DNA of 64,000 nucleotides from Flavobacterium branchiicola (lineage in GTDB: Bacteria; Bacteroidota; Bacteroidia; Flavobacteriales; Flavobacteriaceae), in contig NZ_JAGYWA010000002.1 in assembly GCF_018383905.1 (NCBI RefSeq), positions 193,262 through 257,261 of the forward strand, read 5' to 3'. The notes below the pieces were generated by a model. That model saw only the letters and a program-made list of their open reading frames with translations. It had not been told where the DNA came from and did not search any database. How positions within the stretch are numbered: position 1 is the first letter of the stretch; each line of letters starts with the position of its first letter. Both the position numbers and the translations under genes were made by a program. Positions 29,626 through 38,406 of the stretch are shown in pieces.

Positions 29626-31497
29626 ATGACAAATAAACGATTTTTTGTTGCAGGAATGGCTGTAACCTTGCTGTTTGCAGCATGTAAAACACAAGATTTA
29701 AAAATGAATACATCACAAAAAGAAAATCATACAGACAAAAAAGTTGTCGTTTATCAGGTTTTTACACGTTTGTTTGGAAATAAAAATACCACCAATAAAC
29801 CCTGGGGAACTATTGAAGAAAATGGAGTTGGGAAGTTTAATGATTTTACAGACAAGGCACTTCATGAAATAAAAGATTTAGGTGTTACTTATATTTGGTA
29901 CACCGGCGTTCCGCATCATGCTTTGGTTCATGATTACACCGCTTTCGGAATTTCAAATGATGATCCCGAAGTAGTAAAAGGGCGAGCGGGTTCTCCGTAT
30001 GCAGTAAAAGATTATTACAATGTAAACCCCGATTTGGCGGTAAATCCTGCAAACAGACTTAAAGAATTTGAAGATTTAATTGCACGCACACATAAAGCCG
30101 ATTTAAAGCTTATTATTGATATTGTTCCCAATCATATCGCCCGAAAATATGAGGGCAAAAGTAATCCTGAAGGTGTAAGAGATTTTGGTGCCAATGACAA
30201 TGTAAATGTTGAATACGATCGAAATAATAATTTCTATTATATTCCGAATGAGCATTTTTTGATTCCCGATGGAGATATTCCGTTAAATGGAGAAAAAAAT
30301 CCTATGATTGATGGTGTATTTGACGAAAACCCGGCAAAATGGACAGGAAACGGTTCTCGAAAAGTTAAACCAGATCAAAACGACTGGTATGAAACGGTAA
30401 AAGTAAATTACGGAATACGTCCTGATGGTTCTAAAGATTTTCCGGAATTACCTGCCGGATTTGATCAGAAATCATATAAAGAACATTTTGTTTTTTGGCA
30501 AGACAAAGATGTTCCTGATTCCTGGAAAAAATTCAAAGATATTGCATTGTACTGGACCGCAAAAGGTGTTGATGGTTTTAGATATGATATGGCAGAAATG
30601 GTTCCGTATGAATTTTGGAGCTATATGAACTCGGCTATAAAAATGAAGAATCCCGATGCTTTCCTTTTAGCAGAAGTTTACAATCCAAAGGAGTACCGAA
30701 ACTATATTCGTTTAGGAAAAATGGATTATTTGTATGATAAAGTAGAAACATACGATAAACTGAAAGATGTCATTCGCGGAAAATCTTCTCCGGATGGATT
30801 ATCAGATATTCAGAAAGGAATGGCGGATATTGAACATCATATGCTTCATTTTCTGGATAATCACGATGAACAACGTTTGGCTAGTCCTGAATTTGCAGGA
30901 ACACCAGAACGTGGAAAACCTTTAATGGTAGTTTCTACAACTATTAGCACCTCGCCAACAATGATTTATTTTGGGCAGGAAGTAGGAGAGGCCGGTAACG
31001 AAGATGCGGGTTTTGGAAAAAAATCGAGAACTTCAATTTTTGATTATATCGGAGTTCCAAATCATCAACGTTGGATGAATGAAGGAAAATTTGACGGCGG
31101 AAAATTATCTGATTTAGAGAAAAACCTTCGTGATTTTTACAAACGATTATTGAATTTTTCGATTAAGAGTTCGGCTTTAATGGGAAGTTTTCAGGAAATA
31201 CAATCTATAAATCGTCAAGATAATGCTGGTTACGATGCTTTGCTTTATTCCTATGTACGTTGGTCTGAAAATCAAAAGCTTGTTGTAATTGCTAATTTTT
31301 CTTCTGATAAAACAAGCGAGTTTGAATTGAAGATTCCTGCAGATATTATTTCAAAATGGAATTTAAAAGAAGGAGAATATCAATTGACAGATCAGTTGGA
31401 TCAAAATAAAAAGTTTACATTAAAGGTTCAAAATGGAGAAGGGAAAGCTAATATTTCTATTCAGCCATCAGAATCACTCATTTTAGAGTTAAAGTAA
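29626..31497 (+). CDS. lipoprotein alpha-amylase-family (GH13) glycoside hydrolase
   Basis: 623-residue lipoprotein with lipobox LLFAAC (Cys20). The four GH13 regions are clear: DIVPNH at 165-170, GFRYDMAE with nucleophile Asp321, LLAEVYN with acid/base Glu350, and FLDNHDEQR with Asp414. A C-terminal all-beta domain ends the protein. It should cleave or rearrange alpha-1,4-glucans or related oligosaccharides in the periplasm or at the outer membrane. It is not embedded in a SusCD locus; its convergent neighbour is a GH130 enzyme. Confidence 0.93.
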   Translation: MTNKRFFVAGMAVTLLFAACKTQDLKMNTSQKENHTDKKVVVYQVFTRLFGNKNTTNKPWGTIEENGVGKFNDFTDKALHEIKDLGVTYIWYTGVPHHALVHDYTAFGISNDDPEVVKGRAGSPYAVKDYYNVNPDLAVNPANRLKEFEDLIARTHKADLKLIIDIVPNHIARKYEGKSNPEGVRDFGANDNVNVEYDRNNNFYYIPNEHFLIPDGDIPLNGEKNPMIDGVFDENPAKWTGNGSRKVKPDQNDWYETVKVNYGIRPDGSKDFPELPAGFDQKSYKEHFVFWQDKDVPDSWKKFKDIALYWTAKGVDGFRYDMAEMVPYEFWSYMNSAIKMKNPDAFLLAEVYNPKEYRNYIRLGKMDYLYDKVETYDKLKDVIRGKSSPDGLSDIQKGMADIEHHMLHFLDNHDEQRLASPEFAGTPERGKPLMVVSTTISTSPTMIYFGQEVGEAGNEDAGFGKKSRTSIFDYIGVPNHQRWMNEGKFDGGKLSDLEKNLRDFYKRLLNFSIKSSALMGSFQEIQSINRQDNAGYDALLYSYVRWSENQKLVVIANFSSDKTSEFELKIPADIISKWNLKEGEYQLTDQLDQNKKFTLKVQNGEGKANISIQPSESLILELK

Positions 31498-31518
31498 AAT
31501 TATAGAATTTATAAAAGA

Positions 31519-31560
31519 AGCTTGTTTAGTGTTAGAAATAACCTAAACAAGTTTTTTTTA
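31519..31560 (+). terminator. terminator of the GH13 gene
   Basis: CTTGTTTAG (31521-31529) pairs with CTAAACAAG (31543-31551), followed by eight T. It overlaps the last bases of the convergent GH130 gene. Confidence 0.88.
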
Positions 31561-32616
31561 TATCTCTTTTAAAAGGGAAATAATGGCGGCTAATGAAAAT
31601 TGAGCACCACAAACAAACTCATCAGAAGCACCATAATAAATAGTGAGTGTATCGCCATCCGGTTCCAGGATATGACCGTTGGTAAAAACTACATTCCCAA
31701 AGAAACCGCTTAACTCATAGTTTGTTTTTGGAAACATAATCGGACTTTCTGTTCGTGAAATAACTTTCGTAGGATTTTCAAGATCCATTAAAAAAGCACC
31801 TAAACAATATTGATGATATTCATTGGCTCCATGATAAATTTCAAGCCATCCTTTTTCTGTTTTAATTGGTGCGGCTCCGGCACCGACTCTTTTACTGTCC
31901 CAAGAATCTTTTCTGGTTTTGATGATGCATTGGTGATTTCCCCAATGAATACCATCCGGAGATGAAGCGATCCAAATGTAATTTCCGCCAATATCTACGC
32001 TGCTTGGTCGGTGCAAGGCATAAAACAAGCCATTTATCTTTTCTTCAAAAATGGCGCAATCTTTATTATGTGCCGGAAAAATCATTCCGTGTTTTTGAAA
32101 ATTCTTCCAATCTGTAGTGGTTCGTAAACCCACACCAACACCATTATCAGAAACAGCAGTAAAAGTCAGGTAATAGCGGCCTTCAATTAAAGAAACACGG
32201 CAATCTTCTATTCCAAAAGTTTCCAGTATTCCTTCACCAACCAAATGCGGATAATTTTCAGGCTCATAAAATTTACGGCCATCATCGCTGCATAATAATC
32301 TAATGTGTGATAATGTGGTTAAGTAATCGGTTCCTTTGTAGTTTATTACTCGTGCATCTGTGGCGATAAGTTTGGGATCGTCTTTTAGGATCTCAATGAT
32401 TTGAATAGTTCCTGCTTCGGTTAAAACTGGAAACGAAATTATATTTTCTATTTGTTTTGGTCTTTCCGCAACCCTTACAGCCAGCCAGATTTTATTCTCA
32501 AATTGAAAAACTCCGGGGTTTAGGAGACAAGTTACTTCTAATCCTTCTCTGCTAGCGGGAATATCTGCAGGAGATAATAAAGGGTTTTCGGTGAAACGAT
32601 TTGCAATGTCTTTCAT
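31558..32616 (-). CDS. GH130-family mannoside phosphorylase or hydrolase
   Basis: 352-residue five-bladed beta-propeller enzyme of glycoside hydrolase family 130. Family features include the catalytic Asp region LETFGIEDCRVSLIEGRYYLTFTAVS, RVGAGAAPIKTEKGWLEIYHGANE and the ending LTIYYGASDEFVCGAQFSL. Most members are beta-mannoside phosphorylases, some are beta-1,2-mannosidases; the subfamily cannot be fixed here. It has no signal peptide, so it is probably cytoplasmic. I start at 32616 (MKDIANRFTENPLLSPADIP); a longer reading from 32817 would overlap the SOD terminator and gene and lacks family similarity. Confidence 0.9.
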   Translation of the reverse strand: MKDIANRFTENPLLSPADIPASREGLEVTCLLNPGVFQFENKIWLAVRVAERPKQIENIISFPVLTEAGTIQIIEILKDDPKLIATDARVINYKGTDYLTTLSHIRLLCSDDGRKFYEPENYPHLVGEGILETFGIEDCRVSLIEGRYYLTFTAVSDNGVGVGLRTTTDWKNFQKHGMIFPAHNKDCAIFEEKINGLFYALHRPSSVDIGGNYIWIASSPDGIHWGNHQCIIKTRKDSWDSKRVGAGAAPIKTEKGWLEIYHGANEYHQYCLGAFLMDLENPTKVISRTESPIMFPKTNYELSGFFGNVVFTNGHILEPDGDTLTIYYGASDEFVCGAQFSLAAIISLLKEI

Positions 32617-32644
32617 ATCTAAGGTCTTAGAAGTATTAAGGTAT

Positions 32645-32680
32645 AAAAAAAGCTGATACAAATTTGTATCAGCTTTTTTT
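32645..32680. terminator. SOD terminator
   Basis: Perfect 36-nt palindrome AAAAAAAGCTGATACAAA plus its complement, immediately after the SOD stop; symmetric, so it can act in both directions. Confidence 0.93.
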
Positions 32681-32684
32681 AATT

Positions 32685-33467
32685 TTATACTTTTTTGACT
32701 TTCTTCAAAGCCTGAATGTAATTTTCGTTTGCTTTCTCCCAGTTTATATGTTTGTAAAAAGCATCTATGTAACTTCCTTTTCTGTTTTGATAATCCAGAT
32801 AATAAGCATGTTCCCATAAATCAATTCCTATAATAGGTGTTCCCGGAATCATGGCATTCTTCATTAAAGGATTATCCTGATTGTCGGTAGTCGTAATTTG
32901 CAATTTTCCGTAACGGTCCACAACTAGCCATACCCAGCCTGATCCAAATTGTTTTTCTGCCTGACCTTTAAACTGATTCGTAAGATTATTAAAAGAACCA
33001 AATTCCTTATTAATTGACCCTGCAAGAGTATCTTTTGGAGTTTGTTCTTTTGGTGTTAATAGGTCGAAATACAAAGTGTGATTGTAATATCCTCCCGCAT
33101 TTTGACGAAGTTTTGCATTACTAAGATCCATCTTTTTAAGAATATCTTCAATTGGCATGTTTTCGTATTCAGTAGAAACAATTTCTTTATTCAGGTGGTT
33201 AGTGTAAGTAACATAATGTTTAGAATAATGTGTTTCTAAAGTAAGCGAGCGAATGTCCGGAGCAAGTCCATCGTACGCAAAAGGAAGTTTAGTAATGCCA
33301 AAAGAACCCGGATCTGCTTTTACATCATCGGGAGTTCCTATTGTTATTTTTTCTTCTTTTGTTGGTAAAGGAACCTCAACAACTTCGGTTAGCTTATTAC
33401 CTTCGTTACAAGAAAATAATGCTAAGAATGAAGCTAAAATACCAAAACGAGTAATGTTTTTCTTCAT
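32685..33467 (-). CDS. lipoprotein Fe/Mn superoxide dismutase
   Basis: 260-residue Fe/Mn superoxide dismutase carrying a lipoprotein signal (LASFLALFSC, Cys20) and a linker of about 35 residues. The metal ligands are His80 (ETHYSKHY), His130 (AGGYYNHTLYF), and Asp and His in GIDLWEHAYYLDYQNRKGSY. It removes superoxide outside the cytoplasm, presumably membrane-anchored in the periplasm or on the surface. It is the last gene of the LUD-cdsA-psd-ACBP cluster, 7 bp after the acyl-CoA-binding protein gene, with a perfect terminator behind it. The usual HANHSLFW motif reads YYNHTLYF, a modest deviation. Confidence 0.92.
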   Translation of the reverse strand: MKKNITRFGILASFLALFSCNEGNKLTEVVEVPLPTKEEKITIGTPDDVKADPGSFGITKLPFAYDGLAPDIRSLTLETHYSKHYVTYTNHLNKEIVSTEYENMPIEDILKKMDLSNAKLRQNAGGYYNHTLYFDLLTPKEQTPKDTLAGSINKEFGSFNNLTNQFKGQAEKQFGSGWVWLVVDRYGKLQITTTDNQDNPLMKNAMIPGTPIIGIDLWEHAYYLDYQNRKGSYIDAFYKHINWEKANENYIQALKKVKKV

Positions 33468-33474
33468 AAGTAAT

Positions 33475-33744
33475 TTATTTTAATGTTAGTGAATTAATGA
33501 TTTCGATATAACATTCTTTTGCTTCATCAACCGAAATATGACTAATCTGCATCCATGCATTTGTTTTGAAAGCATCTCTCAAATCAAAATTTTGTGAATT
33601 ATTATAAACTGCAGTCCCAAAGGTAGCTTGTTTATAATAGGCATAAAGTCTTAACTGCACATCTTGCGGTAAAGAAGCCTGAGTCATTTTTAATGCAGTT
33701 TCAACAGCTTCAGAAAAACGAGTATCTAAATCTTTTATGGTCAT
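33475..33744 (-). CDS. acyl-CoA-binding protein
   Basis: 89-residue four-helix acyl-CoA-binding protein, the family best known from eukaryotes. The core LYAYYKQATFG and later KTNAWMQISHISVDEAKECYIEII fit the family pattern (YxxYKQAT, K-x-x-A-W). It would bind and buffer long-chain acyl-CoA in the cytoplasm. Its start abuts the psd stop with no gap, and the SOD gene follows by 7 bp, so it is part of the phospholipid operon, in line with a role in acyl supply. Confidence 0.93.
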   Translation of the reverse strand: MTIKDLDTRFSEAVETALKMTQASLPQDVQLRLYAYYKQATFGTAVYNNSQNFDLRDAFKTNAWMQISHISVDEAKECYIEIINSLTLK

Positions 33745-34398
33745 TTAAGCTTTTGTAGCAATAATAGTTTTTCCGCCAATTGCTTTTTGGTTTAACTCTA
33801 CATTAATTGGCGTACCTAAAGGTAAAAATAAATCTACTCTTGAACCAAATTTAATAAAACCTGCATCAGTACCCTGAACAACCTGGATACCTTCCTGAGC
33901 GTAGTTTACAATTCTACGTGCCAGTGCACCAGCGATTTGTCTGTATAATATTTGTCCGAAAGTTTCATTTTCGATAACAACCGTAGTTCTTTCGTTTTCT
34001 TCACTAGCTTTTGGGTGCCATGCAACTAAAAATTTACCAGGGTGGTATTTGCTAAATTTTATAATTCCGTCCATTGCATAACGAGTAACGTGAACATTAA
34101 TTGGCGACATAAAGATAGAAACCTGTAAACGTTTATCTTTAAAATATTCACCTTCATATACTTCTTCAATAACCACAACTTTCCCGTCAACAGGAGCAAG
34201 AATATGATCGCTGTTTCTGATTGCAATTCTTTTAGGATTTCTAAAAAATTGCAAAATGATAATCAAAACTACTACGCCTGCAATCTGAACAAGCATTCTT
34301 AGCCAGGAAATATCAATGAATTTGTCGGCAATTAGCAATACGGCAACTGCAAAAATTGTACCTAGTAAAATGGATGGTCCTCCTTCTTTATGAAACAT
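33745..34398 (-). CDS. psd: phosphatidylserine decarboxylase
   Basis: 217-residue short-form phosphatidylserine decarboxylase producing phosphatidylethanolamine at the inner membrane. One or two N-terminal membrane segments lie within residues 10-55. The autocleavage site giving the pyruvoyl group is Gly-Ser in FIKFGSRVDLFLP (about residue 185). MSPINVHVTRYAMDG and YHPGKFLVAWHPKASEENERT are family motifs. The start overlaps the end of cdsA by 11 bp, indicating coupled translation. Confidence 0.95.
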   Translation of the reverse strand: MFHKEGGPSILLGTIFAVAVLLIADKFIDISWLRMLVQIAGVVVLIIILQFFRNPKRIAIRNSDHILAPVDGKVVVIEEVYEGEYFKDKRLQVSIFMSPINVHVTRYAMDGIIKFSKYHPGKFLVAWHPKASEENERTTVVIENETFGQILYRQIAGALARRIVNYAQEGIQVVQGTDAGFIKFGSRVDLFLPLGTPINVELNQKAIGGKTIIATKA

Positions 34399-35278
34399 AA
34401 TATAAAATTTGATAAAATAAAAAAATAATTGGTGCTACAAATATAACACTATCTAGTCGATCTAGGATACCTCCGTGGCCTGGCATAATCGAGCCGCTGT
34501 CTTTGACACCTGAAATTCTTTTAAATTTTGATTCGATTAAATCTCCAATCGTTCCAAAAACACTTACAATTAAAGCGATAATGGTCCAGATTAAAATAGA
34601 TTTACTGCTAAAGTCAGGTTTAGGCTGAATGTAAAGTTTAGAAATTAAAAAACCTGCAAAAGCAGCAAAAACAACTCCGCCCAAAAATCCTTCTATGGTT
34701 TTTTTAGGAGAAACACGTTCAAATAATTTGTGTTTTCCCATAGATTTTCCAACCAGATAAGCAAAAGTATCATTTGTCCAGATCAGGATAAATAACCCAA
34801 GAATAATTTTTGGATTGTAATCGTTGGTTCCAAAAGATATTTTTACAATAAAAACAAAAGGCAATGTAATGTATCCTAATAAATACAAGTATTTTGATGA
34901 GATGCTAACTTTTTGTACAGAATCATAAAACAGAAACAAGATGCACTTAATAGAAACTACCAAAGTAATGGCAAGTAACACTACATCTAGTTGTTGAATA
35001 TTAATTTCTGAATTAATATCTGTTTTAAATAAGTTATTTATAAACAAGATTGTCTGTTTTTGATAATGACTAACCAAAACAATACTGGAGTACAACAAAG
35101 TTCCGAACAAGATCGAAAAAATCTTGTTAAGGTTTACTAAGTTAGAATATTCGTAAATTGTAATAATTAGAAAAATTCCAAAAAGAATAATGAAGCTTTC
35201 GGTAGAAAACAGAATAGATGTTAGGAGTAAAGCGATATAAACAGCACCAGAAATGGTTCTCTTCAGTGTTTCATTCAT
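34388..35278 (-). CDS. cdsA: phosphatidate cytidylyltransferase
   Basis: 296-residue inner-membrane enzyme making CDP-diacylglycerol from phosphatidate and CTP. About eight membrane segments are present. The C-terminal signature SKFKRISGVKDSGSIMPGHGGILDRLDS, with its conserved Lys-Asp and Gly-His-Gly-Gly-x-x-Asp-Arg-x-Asp residues, is intact. It is followed by psd with overlap and preceded by the LUD gene with a 1-bp gap. Confidence 0.96.
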   Translation of the reverse strand: MNETLKRTISGAVYIALLLTSILFSTESFIILFGIFLIITIYEYSNLVNLNKIFSILFGTLLYSSIVLVSHYQKQTILFINNLFKTDINSEINIQQLDVVLLAITLVVSIKCILFLFYDSVQKVSISSKYLYLLGYITLPFVFIVKISFGTNDYNPKIILGLFILIWTNDTFAYLVGKSMGKHKLFERVSPKKTIEGFLGGVVFAAFAGFLISKLYIQPKPDFSSKSILIWTIIALIVSVFGTIGDLIESKFKRISGVKDSGSIMPGHGGILDRLDSVIFVAPIIFLFYQILYYVS

Positions 35279-35279
35279 C

Positions 35280-35885
35280 TTAAAGGTCTTCTAAAAGCAA
35301 TAAATAAAGGTTCTTGGCAACACTTCCGTATTGCGTAAAATCCTCTTCTTTGGCCTTTTCGAAATATTTTATTGTGGTAATGTTAGTTGGATAGTCGCGT
35401 TCGTATTTGCGTTTAATAGCACTTAAGCCATCGCTTTTCATTGGTAAAATCTGACTTGTAGTTGCAATTATAACAATATTTGCAGGTAACTCGTTTGGTT
35501 TGTCCTGTCTGATTTGTTTTGATGAAAATAATATAGAACCTTCATCAGCAATAAGATTTTCGCATGAAGCCAATAAGAATCTTGGGTTTCTTGGCGAAAT
35601 ATAAATTAATTTATTTTCTTCTAATAAATGAAAAAGGCCAGATTCATAGCATAAAACCTCTTTTTCGAACCAATCATTTTCTTCCAGAATATTTTCAAAC
35701 TGTTCAGCAACTTCCTGTTTGTTTTCGCAATACAAAAATTTACCTCCATTTTTCCTGAAATTGAAAATGAATTGTTCATCTAATGATAAATGACTATTTT
35801 GAACTGGATTACGGCCATATTCGCTTTCACCTTCTTCTTCAGAAGACGAATCGCCGGAACCAAATATTTTTTTGAAAAAATTCAT
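35280..35885 (-). CDS. LUD (LutC/YkgG-like) domain protein
   Basis: 201-residue soluble protein. After an acidic N-terminus it has the LUD domain, seen in VLCYESGLFHLLEENKLIYISPRNPRFLLASCENLIADEGSILFSS and ANIVIIATTSQILPMKSDGLSAIK. LUD proteins such as LutC act in lactate use with iron-sulfur partners, but no such partner genes are here. In flavobacteria it heads this cdsA-psd cluster, so its role may differ. Its promoter (TATCTTTG) sits right at the end of the ftsH terminator. Confidence 0.87.
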   Translation of the reverse strand: MNFFKKIFGSGDSSSEEEGESEYGRNPVQNSHLSLDEQFIFNFRKNGGKFLYCENKQEVAEQFENILEENDWFEKEVLCYESGLFHLLEENKLIYISPRNPRFLLASCENLIADEGSILFSSKQIRQDKPNELPANIVIIATTSQILPMKSDGLSAIKRKYERDYPTNITTIKYFEKAKEEDFTQYGSVAKNLYLLLLEDL

Positions 35886-35923
35886 TTTTATATGAAATAC
35901 TTTACATGTTAATTGAAAACGTT

Positions 35924-35931
35924 CAAAGATA
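35924..35931 (-). promoter_or_regulatory. -7 box of the LUD-cdsA-psd operon
   Basis: TATCTTTG, 38 nt before the LUD ATG. Its first bases overlap the T run of the ftsH terminator, and the nearest upstream TTG lies in the terminator's second arm. Confidence 0.65.
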
Positions 35932-35970
35932 AAAAAATCTTAATTCAAAAGGCTATTTTGAATTAAGATT
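35931..35970 (-). terminator. ftsH terminator
   Basis: CTTAATTCAAAA (35939-35950) and its perfect complement (35956-35967) form a stem, followed on the minus strand by TTTTTTT. Confidence 0.88.
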
Positions 35971-36000
35971 TTAAAAAATATTACATATTTACTGAATAAT

Positions 36001-37926
36001 TTACGAAACCACTTCTTCTAAATTTTTGTCAAAAGTACGTTTTCCGAAAATTGCTTCTAAGTCATCTTTAAAGATTACTTCTTTTTCAATTAATATATCA
36101 GCAAGCTGATTTAATTTGTCTTTGTTTTCTTCAAGAATTTCAATAGCTCTTTGGTATTGACCTTCAATTAATTCTGAAATTTCTTTGTCAATAATTTTGG
36201 CAGTTTCGTCAGAATATGGTTTAGAGAAATTGTATTCACTTTGTCCACTTGAATCATAATAAGTAACATTTCCGATTTTATCATTCAAACCATAAATCGT
36301 TACCATTGCACGAGCCTGACGTGTTACTTTTTCTAAATCACTTAACGCACCGGTAGAAATTCTGTCAAAAGTTACCTTTTCAGCAGCTCTTCCGCCCATT
36401 GTTGCACACATTTCGTCTAACATTTGATCTGTTCTTACGATTTGTCTTTCTTCTGGTAAGTACCATGCAGCACCTAAACTTTGTCCACGAGGAACAATTG
36501 TTACTTTAATAAGTGGGGCAGCATGCTCTAGCATCCAGCTTACAGTTGCGTGACCAGCTTCGTGAATTGCGATTGCTCTTTTCTCGTCTGGAGTAATGAT
36601 TTTGTTTTTCTTTTCAAGACCACCAATAATTCTGTCAACAGCATCAAGAAAATCTTGTTTGTCTACAGCTGGTTTATTGTTACGTGCCGCAATTAAAGCA
36701 GCTTCGTTACAAACGTTGGCAATATCTGCACCAGAGAATCCCGGAGTTTGTTTTGCTAAGAAGTCAAGATCAAGACCTTCAACTTTTTTGATAGGAGCTA
36801 AGTGAACAGCAAAAATCTCTGCTCTCTCACGAATGTCTGGTAAGTCAACAAAAATTTGTCTGTCAAAACGTCCTGCACGCATTAAAGCTTTGTCAAGAAC
36901 GTCAGCTCTGTTGGTTGCAGCCAAAACAATTACGTTTGAGTTTGTACCAAAACCATCCATTTCTGTTAGTAATTGGTTCAAAGTGTTTTCTCTCTCGTCG
37001 TTTCCGCCAGACATATTGCTTTTTCCTCTTGCTCTACCCACAGCATCAATCTCATCAATGAAAATGATAGCAGGAGATTTTTCTTTTGCTTGTTTAAATA
37101 AGTCACGTACACGAGAAGCACCAACACCTACAAACATTTCAACAAAATCAGAACCTGATAAAGAGAAGAAAGGAACCTGAGCTTCACCGGCTACGGCTTT
37201 TGCAAGTAACGTTTTACCAGTTCCCGGAGGTCCTACAAGTAAAGCTCCTTTCGGAATTTTACCTCCAAGGTTAGTATATTTTTCAGGGTTTTTAAGGAAT
37301 TCTACAATTTCTTGTATTTCTTCTTTAGCACCTTCTAAACCTGCAACATCTTTAAAAGTTGTTTTGATATCTGTTTTCTCATCAAAAAGTTTAGCTTTCG
37401 ATTTTCCAATGTTAAAAATTTGTCCGCCACCGCCACCTGCGCCACCTGACATTTTACGCATAATGAAAATCCATACACCAATAATGATGATAATTGGAAG
37501 TAAACTGATTAAGATGTCGCTCCAATTGTTTTTTTGCAGGAAATTAAAATCTTTTAATTTTCCTTCACCAACTGCTTTTTCCAGTTTTGTCTGAAAAATT
37601 TGGTCGTTACCAATTTCTAAAGTATAGTGAGGACCTTTGTTTGGTCTTTCAAAAATATCTTTTGCAACTTTTTTGTTTGCTGCATCTTTAAGAGCAGCAG
37701 CAGTCAAGTAAACTTCAGCTTCAGCTTTATTATAAACGATTACTTTTTCAATTTGTCCTTTTTCTAATAAAGTATTGAACTTAGAAGAAGTTAATTGAGC
37801 AGGTTCGCTTAAGTTAGATCCTCCGGTTGCAAAACTTATAAATAAAAAAACTAAAAGTATTGCGGTATATATTAACCAAGGACTTATTTTAAATTTACTC
37901 GGATTTGGATTATTATCTTTAGCCAT
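36001..37926 (-). CDS. ftsH: ATP-dependent zinc metalloprotease FtsH
   Basis: 641-residue membrane-anchored AAA protease. Membrane segments lie at about 16-34 and 138-157, with the intermembrane domain between. A Gly-rich linker (160-170) leads to the AAA domain with Walker A GPPGTGKT at 232-239 and Walker B IIFIDEID near 287-294. The zinc site HEAGH is at 455-459. It degrades misfolded and short-lived membrane and cytosolic proteins. It follows rsfS by 15 bp and ends at a strong terminator. Confidence 0.97.
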   Translation of the reverse strand: MAKDNNPNPSKFKISPWLIYTAILLVFLFISFATGGSNLSEPAQLTSSKFNTLLEKGQIEKVIVYNKAEAEVYLTAAALKDAANKKVAKDIFERPNKGPHYTLEIGNDQIFQTKLEKAVGEGKLKDFNFLQKNNWSDILISLLPIIIIIGVWIFIMRKMSGGAGGGGGQIFNIGKSKAKLFDEKTDIKTTFKDVAGLEGAKEEIQEIVEFLKNPEKYTNLGGKIPKGALLVGPPGTGKTLLAKAVAGEAQVPFFSLSGSDFVEMFVGVGASRVRDLFKQAKEKSPAIIFIDEIDAVGRARGKSNMSGGNDERENTLNQLLTEMDGFGTNSNVIVLAATNRADVLDKALMRAGRFDRQIFVDLPDIRERAEIFAVHLAPIKKVEGLDLDFLAKQTPGFSGADIANVCNEAALIAARNNKPAVDKQDFLDAVDRIIGGLEKKNKIITPDEKRAIAIHEAGHATVSWMLEHAAPLIKVTIVPRGQSLGAAWYLPEERQIVRTDQMLDEMCATMGGRAAEKVTFDRISTGALSDLEKVTRQARAMVTIYGLNDKIGNVTYYDSSGQSEYNFSKPYSDETAKIIDKEISELIEGQYQRAIEILEENKDKLNQLADILIEKEVIFKDDLEAIFGKRTFDKNLEEVVS

Positions 37927-37941
37927 TAGAAAAAATTTTCT

Positions 37942-38313
37942 TTAGTATTTGTTTTCGATTGTAGTTATTTTGGCATCACCCCAAAGGCTCTCGATATTAT
38001 AGTATTCACGAATGTGTTTCTGGAAAACATGTACCACAATATGCACATAGTCCATTAGAACCCATTCTGCATTATCGGTTCCTTCTACGTGCCAAGGCTT
38101 ATCTTTTAAGTCTTTAGATACTGTTTTTTGAATTGAGTTTACAATGGCGTTAACTTGGGTGTTAGAGCTTCCGTTGCAAATGACAAAATAGTCACAAACT
38201 GCCGTGTCTATTTCTCTTAAGTCAAGAATATCGATATCATTTCCTTTTACTTCTTCAATCCCTTTGATTATGTTCGCCAATAGAACATCATTATTAATAG
38301 TCTTTTTCGCCAT
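37942..38313 (-). CDS. rsfS: ribosomal silencing factor RsfS
   Basis: 123-residue Iojap-family protein that binds ribosomal protein uL14 and blocks subunit joining during starvation. It shows NDIDILDLREIDTAVCDYFVICNGSSNTQVNAI and the conserved HVEGTDNAEWVLMDYVHIVVHVF. It is the first gene of the rsfS-ftsH pair and divergent from birA over 93 bp. Confidence 0.95.
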   Translation of the reverse strand: MAKKTINNDVLLANIIKGIEEVKGNDIDILDLREIDTAVCDYFVICNGSSNTQVNAIVNSIQKTVSKDLKDKPWHVEGTDNAEWVLMDYVHIVVHVFQKHIREYYNIESLWGDAKITTIENKY

Positions 38314-38330
38314 GAATTATTTTTATGAAT

Positions 38331-38363
38331 TTGTAAAGTTACCAAATTTTGTGATTATTTTTG
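38331..38363 (+). promoter_or_regulatory. birA promoter
   Basis: TTG at 38331-38333, 22-nt spacer, TATTTTTG at 38356-38363 (full match to TANNTTTG), 43 nt before the birA ATG. Confidence 0.65.
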
Positions 38364-38406
38364 AACCTTAACAAAATATTAAATTAAGTTAATTTAAATT
38401 ACCTGA

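Noticed and set aside
32617..32817. 67-residue N-terminal extension of the GH130 protein
   Set aside because: It would run through a perfect terminator and into the SOD gene, and has no family similarity.
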